Source: Bog-532 sp963742865
Lineage (GTDB): Bacteria; Actinomycetota; Actinomycetes; Streptosporangiales; Streptosporangiaceae
Direction of reading: 5' to 3'
DNA length: 64,000 nt
NCBI GenBank assembly: GCA_963742865.1
Contig: CAVUNW010000088.1
Span: forward strand, 1-64,000
Positions within the stretch are counted from its first letter, which is position 1, and every line of letters begins with the position of its first letter. This document shows, piece by piece, positions 1 to 8,047 of the stretch. The position numbers and the translations under genes were made by a program. Under the pieces are notes generated by a model. That model was given only the letters and a program-made list of their open reading frames with translations, was not told the origin of the DNA and did no database searches.

Positions 1-1972
1 TCGCCAGCGCCTTCTGCAGGTCGAACACCACCAGGGCGGCGCTGTTCTCCAGCGTGACGAACGCGAAATGGTCGTCCGGCGAGAGCGCCACCTCGACCGC
101 CCCGTCACCGAACGAGCTGTTGAGGGCGCCCACGACGGCGTTCCCGCCGTGGGCGGCCGCGGCCACGTCATAGACGATCGCACCGCTGTTCGCCGCCACC
201 AGCAGGTATTTGCCGTTGTTGGTGAGCTGCTCGCTGCCGTTGGCGCCGGGCGCGGACAGCACGTGGGTCAGCGTGGGCGACAGCGGCGAGGCATCGCTGA
301 GCACGGCGACCGAATTGGCCAGCGTGACGAACGAGAACTTGCCGTCCGCGGTGGTGACCACGCCGAACGGCGCATTTCCCACGTTGGCCTGGGCTGAGCG
401 GACGGCCGTCAGCGTCTTCGCCGTGACCACGGCGGTGCTGCAGCCCGGTACCGGGAGCGCCGCCAGCGCCCCGGCCGCCGGGGTGCTGCCCGAACCGGGA
501 GCGCCGGCGTTCTTGCCGCCGCCGTTCAGCGCGACCACGGCCCCGATGGCGACGCCGGCCACGGCCGCGGCGCCGATGACGATCGCGCCGCGGGGCCACC
601 AGAACGACCGTTTGCGCGACGCGCTGGGCGGCTCCGGCCAGGGCGGGGACGCAGCACCACGGTCCTGCGGCCGGCCCGGGGAGCCGCTGCCGCCGGCACC
701 GGCCCGGCTGGCGGGAGGCCGGTCCACGGGGGCGCGGCGGGCCGGGGCACCCGGCCCGGCCGGCGGCTGATCGAGGCGGCGCAGCGGCGCGAGCCAGCCG
801 TCCTCGGTCGGCGGCTCGTAGGGAGCGCCCGGCGATTCGTAGGGGACGCGCGGCGGCTCAGCGGACCTGGCACGGCCCCAGTCGGCCTCGGTCGGGGGCT
901 CGTAAGCGGCGGCGGGCTCCTGACCCGGGGCGGGGGCGGAATCCCGGCCCGGCGCGGCGGAGGCGTGGTCCGGCGCGGCGGCGGGCTCCGGCGGTACCCG
1001 CGGCAGCGAGATCTCGGTCTGGGGGTGAGCGGCGGCTCCCGGCCGGCCGCCCGGCGGTTGCGGGCTGCCAGCGGGAGCGGCCAGGTCCGGCGGCTCGACC
1101 CGCAGGCCCAGCGCCGCGCGCAGAGCCATCGCGAAGTCGATACAGGTGGCATACCGATCGCCTGGGGCCTTCGCCATTGCCTTGGCGAGCACCCCGTCGA
1201 TCTCGGCGGGCAGGTCGGAGCGGCGCGCGGACAGCGACGGCGGCGGCGCCGCCACGTGCGCCCACATGACGGCCAGGTCGTCGTCCCGCTCGTAGGGCGG
1301 GGCACCGGAGAGAATCTCGAAGGACGCGCACGCGAGCGCGTACAGGTCGGCGCGGCCGTCCACCGGGCGCCCTTCGACCTGCTCCGGCGCGACGTACGCG
1401 GGCGTGCCCAGGAACTGGCCGATCGACGTCAGGCCCGTCACCGACAATGACCGCTTGCTGAGCCCGAAGTCGGCCAGGTAGACGTGATCCCGGTGAGCGC
1501 CCTCGGCCACGGAGTCCAGCAGCATGTTGGCCGGCTTGATGTCCCGGTGCACGAGCCCGTGCAGATGGGCAGCGTCCAGCGCCAGCGCCACCTGCGTGAT
1601 GATGTCGGCGGCGCGGCTGGCGGGCAGCGCCCCGACGGTATCGATCAGCGTGCGCACGTCCCCGCCCTGCACGTAGCGCATGGCGATGAACAGCACGCCA
1701 TCGCTCTCGCCCGCCGCGAAGATCGGGATGATGTACGGATGGTCGACGGCGGCGGCGGCGCGTGACTCGCGGATGAAGCGCTGCCGGAACGCATCGTCCA
1801 GAGCGAGCACCGGGGCGAGCAGTTTCAGGGCCACGTTCCGGCCGAGCTGGACGTCGCGGGCACGGTAAACGACCGCCATGCCGCCCTGGCCGATCTGCTC
1901 TTCCAGGCGGTAGCCGGCCACCTCCGAGCCCACGGAAAAGCTGTCCGGCCCCCGGTAATCCCCCCCGGCCAC
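1..1972 (-). CDS. Ser/Thr protein kinase with C-terminal beta-propeller (partial)
   Basis: Membrane-anchored PknB-family kinase, cut by the window edge at its 3' end. It starts with GTG at 1972. The glycine loop reads IGQGGMAVVYRA, the catalytic loop is HRDIKPAN (about residue 142), and the activation segment has ADFGLSK and the GTPAYVAPEQ motif, so the kinase should be active. A long Pro/Ala/Arg-rich linker follows, then one membrane helix (about residues 453-480, positions 530-615). The extracellular part ends in repeats such as FVTLENSAALVVFDL, typical of YVTN/NHL beta-propellers. The plan matches mycobacterial PknD: cytosolic kinase, single helix, propeller sensor. The ligand is unknown. 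Other reading frames over this stretch are arginine/proline-rich shadows. Confidence 0.9.
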   Translation of the reverse strand, partial: MAGGDYRGPDSFSVGSEVAGYRLEEQIGQGGMAVVYRARDVQLGRNVALKLLAPVLALDDAFRQRFIRESRAAAAVDHPYIIPIFAAGESDGVLFIAMRYVQGGDVRTLIDTVGALPASRAADIITQVALALDAAHLHGLVHRDIKPANMLLDSVAEGAHRDHVYLADFGLSKRSLSVTGLTSIGQFLGTPAYVAPEQVEGRPVDGRADLYALACASFEILSGAPPYERDDDLAVMWAHVAAPPPSLSARRSDLPAEIDGVLAKAMAKAPGDRYATCIDFAMALRAALGLRVEPPDLAAPAGSPQPPGGRPGAAAHPQTEISLPRVPPEPAAAPDHASAAPGRDSAPAPGQEPAAAYEPPTEADWGRARSAEPPRVPYESPGAPYEPPTEDGWLAPLRRLDQPPAGPGAPARRAPVDRPPASRAGAGGSGSPGRPQDRGAASPPWPEPPSASRKRSFWWPRGAIVIGAAAVAGVAIGAVVALNGGGKNAGAPGSGSTPAAGALAALPVPGCSTAVVTAKTLTAVRSAQANVGNAPFGVVTTADGKFSFVTLANSVAVLSDASPLSPTLTHVLSAPGANGSEQLTNNGKYLLVAANSGAIVYDVAAAAHGGNAVVGALNSSFGDGAVEVALSPDDHFAFVTLENSAALVVFDLQKALA

Positions 1973-2151
1973 AGTGCCTCCCTAGCTGCCGGTGCCGCCA
2001 CCGCCCCGTGCACACCAGAGCCGAAGCATAAGAACAGGGGCCCCGGACCGCAGCGCCGCCTGTTACGTCCGTAATTATTCATTCTGCCGGCCATCACGCA
2101 ACCCTGGGCCGGGCACGGCGATCAGCCGGGAGCGCGCCCGTCACGCCCGGG

Positions 2152-2322
2152 TCAGTGGCCGCGGCGCCCGTCCTTGACCCGCATCAGATCGTCTTCGGAA
2201 TAGTCCACGTGATCGGGCAGCACCGGCGCCCAGCCCTGCGCGGCGGCGAACTCGGCCGGGCCGGTGAACCCGGCCGGGATGGTGTATCCCGGCGTGGCGC
2301 GGCGGTGCCCGAACAGCGGCAT
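2152..2322 (-). CDS. Small hypothetical protein (56 aa)
   Basis: A 56-residue protein starting MPLFGHRRATPGYTIPAG and ending with acidic then basic residues (DYSEDDLMRVKDGRRGH). A strong Shine-Dalgarno sequence (GGGGGAGG) lies 5 bases before the ATG, the best support that it is real. I see no membrane segment, signal peptide or metal motif. It lies upstream of the kinase gene on the same strand, with about 180 bases between them, so co-transcription is possible. Function unknown. Confidence 0.55.
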   Translation of the reverse strand: MPLFGHRRATPGYTIPAGFTGPAEFAAAQGWAPVLPDHVDYSEDDLMRVKDGRRGH

Positions 2323-2429
2323 TGATCCTCCCCCAATGGCCCCGGCGGTTATGCGGGCGACCCTACGCCGGGAAGATCACAAATTGGGAGCACGGATCTC
2401 CGGGCCGGCGGCCAGGGGTGAGGCGGCGC

Positions 2430-3404
2430 TCAGGGATGGATGGTGCCGGCGAACGCGCGGATGGCGGCGGCCAGCTGGCGCGGCGAGGAGATCATGGTCA
2501 GGTGATGACCGGGTATCACGACCGGCGGCGGGGCGCCGATCCGGGATGCGGCCCGGGCGGCAGCGGCGGCGCTGAGCTGAGGGTCGCTGGCACCGTAGAT
2601 GACCCGCTTCGGCACCGGGCTGTCCCGCAGCGAGCTGAGCTGGGTGCCGGTCATGGCGGGGATGCCGTGGTGCAGCGTGTAGCTGAGCACGGCAGCGGAT
2701 CCAGGCTGCTGGAGCGGCCGGCGCCAGGTGTCCACCCCCGCGGCGGTCAACTTTGGGCAGAACGGGCCGCACTGGGAGCCGTAGATGGTGCGGATGAGCC
2801 ACGAGCTGCTGAGTGCCAGCCGGACGAGGCTCGTCCGGTAGGGGTCGATCAGCAGGTTCCCGGCCCACGTGGCGTTCGGCAGCGGGAGCGCATCGCCGTC
2901 GAGGAAGACCACGCCGGCTGCGGCCCCTGTACTCAGGGCGGCGAGCCCGGCCACGGCCGCACCACTGGAGTGCCCGACCAGAACGGGAGCGTTCCGGCCC
3001 GTCAGGCCTTCCGCCCGCAGGAAGGCGAGGACCTGGTCCGCGAGGTGGCTCGCGCTGAACGGCGGGCTGGGCTGGCTGTAGCCGGTGCCGGTCAGGTCGA
3101 CGGCGAACACGCGGTGATCCGTGCCCAGGGCGGCGCCGAGCAAGGCGAAGGTGTCGGCCGTCTCGAAGGCGCCCGGAATGAGCACGATCGGCGAGCCGGA
3201 GGTTCCCCAGCTCCGGTACCGGGTGTCGAACCCGCCCGCCTTGACCATGGTCAGGCCGGGCGGGCGGGGCGCCTGCCCGCCACTGGCCAGGTTGTAGCCG
3301 AAGCTGGCGGCGGTGACCGCGACGACGAAGACGACCAGGGTCACGGCCACCCGCCGGGCCACCCGGGCCAGGCCGGGGCGCGGGCCGTTCCCGCGGTTGA
3401 TCAC
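2430..3404 (-). CDS. Alpha/beta hydrolase with N-terminal membrane anchor
   Basis: 324-residue alpha/beta hydrolase. Residues 18-38 form one hydrophobic helix after a basic N-terminus, so it is a signal anchor or uncleaved signal. The catalytic domain follows: IVLIPGAFETAD (oxyanion-hole strand), nucleophile elbow GHSSG with Ser146, candidate acid Asp in YGASDPQ, and candidate base His in IPGHHLTM near the C-terminus. The full triad is therefore visible. It resembles small-molecule ester or lactone hydrolases of the lid-less AB_hydrolase group; the substrate cannot be read from sequence. It sits downstream of the monooxygenase gene on the same strand with about 20 bases between, so the two are probably co-expressed, possibly acting on the same organic substrate. 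Confidence 0.85.
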   Translation of the reverse strand: MINRGNGPRPGLARVARRVAVTLVVFVVAVTAASFGYNLASGGQAPRPPGLTMVKAGGFDTRYRSWGTSGSPIVLIPGAFETADTFALLGAALGTDHRVFAVDLTGTGYSQPSPPFSASHLADQVLAFLRAEGLTGRNAPVLVGHSSGAAVAGLAALSTGAAAGVVFLDGDALPLPNATWAGNLLIDPYRTSLVRLALSSSWLIRTIYGSQCGPFCPKLTAAGVDTWRRPLQQPGSAAVLSYTLHHGIPAMTGTQLSSLRDSPVPKRVIYGASDPQLSAAAAARAASRIGAPPPVVIPGHHLTMISSPRQLAAAIRAFAGTIHP

Positions 3405-3423
3405 GTGCGAAGGCTATCCTCCG

Positions 3424-5235
3424 CTAGCCGCGGTGGTGCACCTCCGGCAGACCGTAGACCGGGGTGGGGAGGCCAGCCTGGCGCGCCTTGAGCTGCAACG
3501 CCAGGAAGAGGGAGTAATGCCGGGACTGGTGCAGGTTCCCGCCGTGGAACCACAGCGCCTCCTGCCGGGTCGGCTTCCACATGTTCCGCTCTTCGCCCTC
3601 CCAGGGGCCGGGGTCCTTGGCGGTGTCCGAGCCGAGCCCCCAGCATTTGCCCACCTTGTCCGCGACCTCGCGGGAGATCAGCTCGGCGGCCCAGCCGTTC
3701 ATCGAGGTGTAGCCGGTGGCGTAGACGACCAGGTCGGCGGGGATCTCGGTGCCGTCCTCGAGCACGACGGCGTCCTCGGTGAGATGGTCGACCTGGCCCC
3801 GGACGAGCTTCACGTCCCCGTTGGCCACCAGGTCAGCCGCGCCGACGTCGATGTAGTAACCGGAGCCGCGGCGGAGGTACTTCATGAACAGGCCCGAGCC
3901 GTCCTCGCCCCAGTCGTGGTCGAAGCCGGCCGCCTCCAGCCGGTCGTAGAAGTCCTTGTCCCGCTCCCGCATCTGCTCGTACAGCGGGATCTGGAACACG
4001 TGCATGATCCGGTACGGGATGGAGGCGAAGATGAGGTCGGCCTTCTCGGTGGTGATCCCGCCCGCGACCGCTTCTTCGGAGTACAGCGCCCCCAGGCCGA
4101 TCTCCATCAGCGAGCCGGACCGCGCGATATGCGTGGAGGATCGCTGCACCATCGTGACGTCCGCGCCGACCTCCCACAGCGCGCCGCAGATGTCGAAGGC
4201 GGAGTTGTTGGACCCGACGACGACGCACCGCTTGCCCTTGTACGCGTCCGGGCCGGGATGGGCCGAGGAGTGATGCTGGTCCCCGCGGAACACCTCCATG
4301 CCCGGGAAGGACGGGACGTTGGGCCGCCCGGACATCCCGGTGGCCAGCACGAGCTGCTGCGGGCGCAGCACCATGGCCTGACCGTCCCGCTCGACGTTGA
4401 CCGTCCACTCTCTGGTGGCCTCGTTGTAGGACGCGCTCTTGGCCTCGGTGTTCCCCCAGTAGTTGAGCTCCATGATCTTCGTGTAGGACTCGAGCCAGTC
4501 GGCGATCTTGTCCTTGGGCGAGAACACCGGCCAGTTTTCGGGGAACTTCAGGTACGGCATGTGGTCGTACCAGACGGGATCGTGCAGGCACAGGCTCTTG
4601 TACCGGCTGCGCCACTGATCGCCGGGACGGGCGCGCTTGTCGATGACGATCGCGGGCACACTGAGCTGCCGCAGCCGGGCCGCCAGCCCGATGCCGGCCT
4701 GGCCGCCGCCGACGATCAGCACATAGGGCTGCTCGGTGAAGCCCAGTTCCTGCGCCTCGTGCTCGCGCTTCTCCCGCCAGGTAGTCCGGCCCCGGTTGGC
4801 GCCGTGCTCGGCGCCCTTGGGGCGGCCGGGGCCTTTCGGTTCCTCGTGCCCCTTGAGCTCGTACAGCGTGGTGAGCAAGGTCCAGGCCTGGCCTTCGCGG
4901 AGGCGCAGATGCCCGTGCCCCCGGCCGACGGCGGTCTCGAAGTCGATCCACGCCTCGGTGATGCCGCCCGCCTCCGCGGGTTCCTCGCCCTCGGTGACCC
5001 GCCAGCCGCTCGGCTGGACGCTGGCGAGCGTCTCGTCGAGCATCTCGGTGATTTCCTCGCGTCCCTCGAAGGTCCTGATGTTCCAGGTGAACGCGATGAG
5101 GTCCCGCCAGAAGCAGTCCTCGGTGAACAGCGCGGCCGCCTCGGTCGTGTCGTTTGACGCGAGCGCGTCACTGAACGCCGTCAGCCAGGTCTGCACCGCG
5201 GTCGCGGCCTGGGTGGGCGGCACAGTCGTCGTCAT
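3424..5235 (-). CDS. NTF2-like/flavin-containing monooxygenase fusion
   Basis: 603-residue protein in two parts. Residues about 10-140 are an NTF2/SnoaL-like domain (TEAAALFTEDCFWRDLIAFT). The rest is a group B flavoprotein monooxygenase: FAD Rossmann motif VGGGQAGIGLAARL, an FMO-like stretch FRGDQHHSSAH, a second dinucleotide motif VVVGSNNSAFDICGAL for NADPH, and the C-terminal ATGY signature (VVYATGYTSM). Members of this fused family oxidise ketones, amines or sulfides with NADPH and O2; the substrate is not predictable here. The ATG follows a SnoaL-like gene by 13 bases on the same strand, and the hydrolase lies just downstream, giving a three-gene catabolic operon. The long open frame on the opposite strand is a GC-bias shadow. 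Confidence 0.9.
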   Translation of the reverse strand: MTTTVPPTQAATAVQTWLTAFSDALASNDTTEAAALFTEDCFWRDLIAFTWNIRTFEGREEITEMLDETLASVQPSGWRVTEGEEPAEAGGITEAWIDFETAVGRGHGHLRLREGQAWTLLTTLYELKGHEEPKGPGRPKGAEHGANRGRTTWREKREHEAQELGFTEQPYVLIVGGGQAGIGLAARLRQLSVPAIVIDKRARPGDQWRSRYKSLCLHDPVWYDHMPYLKFPENWPVFSPKDKIADWLESYTKIMELNYWGNTEAKSASYNEATREWTVNVERDGQAMVLRPQQLVLATGMSGRPNVPSFPGMEVFRGDQHHSSAHPGPDAYKGKRCVVVGSNNSAFDICGALWEVGADVTMVQRSSTHIARSGSLMEIGLGALYSEEAVAGGITTEKADLIFASIPYRIMHVFQIPLYEQMRERDKDFYDRLEAAGFDHDWGEDGSGLFMKYLRRGSGYYIDVGAADLVANGDVKLVRGQVDHLTEDAVVLEDGTEIPADLVVYATGYTSMNGWAAELISREVADKVGKCWGLGSDTAKDPGPWEGEERNMWKPTRQEALWFHGGNLHQSRHYSLFLALQLKARQAGLPTPVYGLPEVHHRG

Positions 5236-5248
5236 CCGGCAAGCCCCG

Positions 5249-5596
5249 TCAGCTCTTGTGCTGCAGCGTGTAACGCACGGTCTGCGCGCGGATCAGGCCG
5301 TCGCGGAAGACGAAGGTGTCGATGCCGTCATCGACGCGGGTCGCCGCGGCGTCCGCGGTCCACTCCAGGAAGAGCAGGTCGTCCTCGTAAATCTGGGTCT
5401 TCAGATTCCAGGCCGCGTCCGGCACGTCCGCCAGCAGCTGGGTGAAGGCCGCACGGATGCCGTCCGGGCCGCGCCTGACTCCGGCCGGCGTGATGAACAC
5501 GGCATCGCTGGCGTAGTCGGCGACGATCTCGTCCAGATCGCCCGCGCCGAGTGCCTGGGCGTGGTGGGCGAATACTTCTTCCGGCGTGCGTGTCAT
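5249..5596 (-). CDS. SnoaL/NTF2-like protein
   Basis: 115-residue single-domain NTF2-like protein: N-terminal helices (EEVFAHHAQALGAGDLD), then strands with YASDAVFITPAG and a C-terminal sheet ending VRYTLQHKS. SnoaL-like proteins act as small isomerases, hydrolases or ligand-binding partners. Its fold matches the N-terminal domain of the adjacent monooxygenase, suggesting duplication or a shared ligand. First gene of the putative operon with the monooxygenase (13 bp gap) and hydrolase. Specific function unknown. Confidence 0.8.
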   Translation of the reverse strand: MTRTPEEVFAHHAQALGAGDLDEIVADYASDAVFITPAGVRRGPDGIRAAFTQLLADVPDAAWNLKTQIYEDDLLFLEWTADAAATRVDDGIDTFVFRDGLIRAQTVRYTLQHKS

Positions 5597-5728
5597 CGCG
5601 CTCCCTCATCGCAGCGAGTACCTCGTCCACCAGCCTCCCTTCAGCGGGCCCGTACGTCCAGACCTTGATCGAGGGCGGGACGGGAGCGGGACCGGCCGGC
5701 CAGGCCCCCGAGCCCGGCCGGCCGGTAA

Positions 5729-5899
5729 TCATATGAACATGCCGTGGGAAAGGAGCGCCACGAGCAGGATGATGAACAAGGCGATGAGGAAAGCGAAGGA
5801 AATGAGCTTGGCGAGCAGGCTGATGACGATGCGCAGGAGCGGCCCGAGAATCCGGAAGGCCACGACGACGGCGCCTATGAGGATCAGCAGATTCATCAT
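5729..5899 (-). CDS. Very small hydrophobic membrane protein (56 aa)
   Basis: 56 residues starting MMNLLILIGAVVVAFRILGP and ending LLVALLSHGMFI, almost wholly hydrophobic with a few Arg/Lys, which predicts one long or two short membrane helices. A strong Shine-Dalgarno (GGGAGGTGAGGGG) sits directly before the double ATG. The upstream gene stops 13 bases before, so the pair is an operon. No family is recognised. Size and composition resemble small stress-associated membrane peptides or type I toxin-like proteins, but nothing shows toxicity. Confidence 0.65.
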   Translation of the reverse strand: MMNLLILIGAVVVAFRILGPLLRIVISLLAKLISFAFLIALFIILLVALLSHGMFI

Positions 5900-5912
5900 G
5901 CCCCTCACCTCC

Positions 5913-6191
5913 CTATTGCTCGTGCTGGACTGAGTGGCCGTTCGCCAGGCGCCCTGGCCCCGGCCGTTGCGTGGCTGGATTTACGCTGTCCAGCAAATCG
6001 AAGCGGCTATCCCGGTAGCGGCGGCTCAGGCCACCGTTCCGGACTTCGACGGTCCAGCCGTATTGGCGCGCTTGCTGGTCCGGTCCCTGGAATATCCGAT
6101 CGGTAATCTCGCGAGATCGGCCAGCCAGCCAGGCTCGCACTCTTCGCGGCCGGGAAGGTCGTGGCCTATTGCGGCTCGCTATATCTTTCAT
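5913..6191 (-). CDS. Small hypothetical protein with GGLSRRYRDSRFD motif
   Basis: 92-residue basic protein: WLAGRSREITDRIF, then QARQYGWTVEVRNGGLSRR and YRDSRFDLL. From memory, the Trp-Thr-Val plus G-G-L-x-R-x-Y-R-D-x-R-F-D pattern recurs in short actinobacterial proteins of unknown function, which supports it as real. The stop is followed at once by the ribosome binding site of the tiny membrane protein gene. It is transcribed divergently from the SARP-like gene at 6428, sharing a 236 bp intergenic region. The first ATG is used, although no clear Shine-Dalgarno precedes it. Confidence 0.55.
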   Translation of the reverse strand: MKDIASRNRPRPSRPRRVRAWLAGRSREITDRIFQGPDQQARQYGWTVEVRNGGLSRRYRDSRFDLLDSVNPATQRPGPGRLANGHSVQHEQ

Positions 6192-6427
6192 GGCCTTAGA
6201 ATGAACAAGGCCGCAGTCAAATCCCCCGCATTAATCTCGCACTTTGCTGGCAAGCCGATATCAGCGGTTGCTATCGAGGGCTGGCGAGGCAGGCTTGATG
6301 CCGGATGCACGGTTTCCGCCGCACTGCATCTTGACCCTTCAAGCATCATCTGCTAGCGCATTAGGTAAGGCCCGGAAGCGTCTGCGGCCCCGCTAGGCCA
6401 GCCCGGCTACGCCTCGCAGGGAGGCAC

Positions 6428-8047
6428 ATGCGTTTTGCGATCATGCAGGGCACACCCGGTTACCGGCGGGACAAAACAAGTACCGAAGAACCCATCACCG
6501 GCCAGGAAGGCACCTTGCTGCGCCTGCTGCTCCTGCGCCGAGGGCATCCGCTGAGCAGGGAGGAAATTGCCCTTCACCTGTCGAGTTCGGGCAAGCGCAC
6601 GGTCTCGCCATCGTCAGTCCCCGGCTATGTCGCTCGCCTTCGCGTCGCAATCGGCCACGACCGCATACGGAGTACCGGCGGCTATTCTTCGGCTGTCGAT
6701 GAAACCGAGGTCGACGCCTTCACATTCGAGAGCTTGATCAACGAGTATGGCGTATGCGAAATTGCCGATATCGATGATATGGACAGCACCTTCAGTGACA
6801 GGTACGAAAACCTGCTGGACCTGCATGCGATGTGGCATGCTAATCCCGCCAGCCAATTCGCGGATGACGACGACGAAATCTTCAGGGATGCATACCTGGA
6901 ATTTGAACGTTACTGGGACTGCCTGAAGAGGTGCATCATCTTCAGTGAGCTCCGCAGCCGCCGAAAGCCGCGGATCGAGAAGGCGATCGGCCGGATAAAG
7001 CAATTGCTGGCGCAGGATCCGTCCGATGAGCAGCTCTGGGCCCTCCTCTACCGCGCCCAGGCATCGCTCCCCGGGCACGACGCTGCCCTCGCATCCATGC
7101 TCGCCCAGATACGGCAGCAGTTCCCGCTCGCTATCCCGCACGAATTGCAATACACGATCAGCTCGATCACTGAGGGCCGCACGGACGCGCTCTTCGGGAT
7201 CGACATCCGCCGGCGGAAGCCCGAGGATCAGCAGCGGATCGAGGATCTGCTCCAGACGGTTGGTGTCTCCTCGGCGTCGGAACTCGAATTGCGCCGCTCA
7301 AAGCTCGAGCCGCTGGAGTGCATCCGGCAGACCGTCTCGCGGCTGAGTTTCGCCGGCATACTTGGGACGAAATGGGTCGCGGACTCGTACGTCCGGGCCG
7401 AATTCGCCCGGTTGCTGGAGCGGCTCGACGGCAACGGCGGGTCAGTCCGGTTCCTGCTCATCGATCCGGAGTCTGAGGCGTACCAGCGATTTAGCGCCCT
7501 GCGGTGGAGCGCGGGCGGCGTCCAGCCGATCAGCATGCTCCGCAGCCTGAGGGCAGCGCACCCCAGCTTCCAGGTCCGTCTGTACGATGCACTGCCCACC
7601 TTCCGGATCGTCCTCATTGACCAGAGCGTGGCCAGCTTTTCCCCGTACCTGATGGCGCCGGGGACACAGCGGGCCCGCACCGGATGGGAAGCACCGCATA
7701 TCGTCCTCGACCGCACCGCACCCTGGCCGCTGGCCCAGACGTTCGAGACGCTCTTCGAGGAAGCCTGGCGCACCGCGGTCCCGCTCACGCCGGCGTCGGG
7801 AGAGTCCGCGGCCCTCTTAACCAGCGATGGCTTCGACCGCGGCGATCAGCTGGTCATAGGCCGCGACGAAGGCCAGCGCGCGCTTCGCGTGCGGAATGTC
7901 GGTGTGATAGGTGCAGCGCAGCAGGCTCCTGGCCAGGGCCATGTGCCATTCCCAGCGATGGCGGTTCTCTCCGTTGCCCGGCAGCATGACCGGAGCCACC
8001 CGGTTCAGGTTCACGGCGATCCAGGACAGCGCGGCGAGGGCCGATGA
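6428..8047 (+). CDS. SARP-like regulator with PLD-like C-terminal domain
   Basis: 539 residues in three parts. Residues about 30-100 are an OmpR-type winged helix (LLRLLLLRRGHPLSREEIAL; GHDRIRSTGGYSSAV), followed by a helical BTAD-like region (QLLAQDPSDEQLWALLYRAQ; about 160-260), the plan of SARP activators. Residues about 290-460 form a PLD-like/DUF5919-type domain (FAGILGTKWVADSYVRAEFA; SVRFLLIDPESEAYQRF; RIVLIDQSVASFSPYL), usually a sensor or effector fused to bacterial regulators; I see no paired HKD motifs, so nuclease activity is doubtful. Shine-Dalgarno GGGAGG precedes the ATG. The last about 77 residues are read antisense through the convergent neighbour and look non-native, so the functional protein probably ends near 7815. 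Probably a ligand-responsive regulator. Confidence 0.75.
   Translation: MRFAIMQGTPGYRRDKTSTEEPITGQEGTLLRLLLLRRGHPLSREEIALHLSSSGKRTVSPSSVPGYVARLRVAIGHDRIRSTGGYSSAVDETEVDAFTFESLINEYGVCEIADIDDMDSTFSDRYENLLDLHAMWHANPASQFADDDDEIFRDAYLEFERYWDCLKRCIIFSELRSRRKPRIEKAIGRIKQLLAQDPSDEQLWALLYRAQASLPGHDAALASMLAQIRQQFPLAIPHELQYTISSITEGRTDALFGIDIRRRKPEDQQRIEDLLQTVGVSSASELELRRSKLEPLECIRQTVSRLSFAGILGTKWVADSYVRAEFARLLERLDGNGGSVRFLLIDPESEAYQRFSALRWSAGGVQPISMLRSLRAAHPSFQVRLYDALPTFRIVLIDQSVASFSPYLMAPGTQRARTGWEAPHIVLDRTAPWPLAQTFETLFEEAWRTAVPLTPASGESAALLTSDGFDRGDQLVIGRDEGQRALRVRNVGVIGAAQQAPGQGHVPFPAMAVLSVARQHDRSHPVQVHGDPGQRGEGR

Noticed and set aside
3313..5157. 614-codon open frame on the plus strand opposite the monooxygenase
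   Set aside because: GC-rich antisense shadow. Lacks domains and ribosome binding site, and the other strand encodes a clear flavoprotein.
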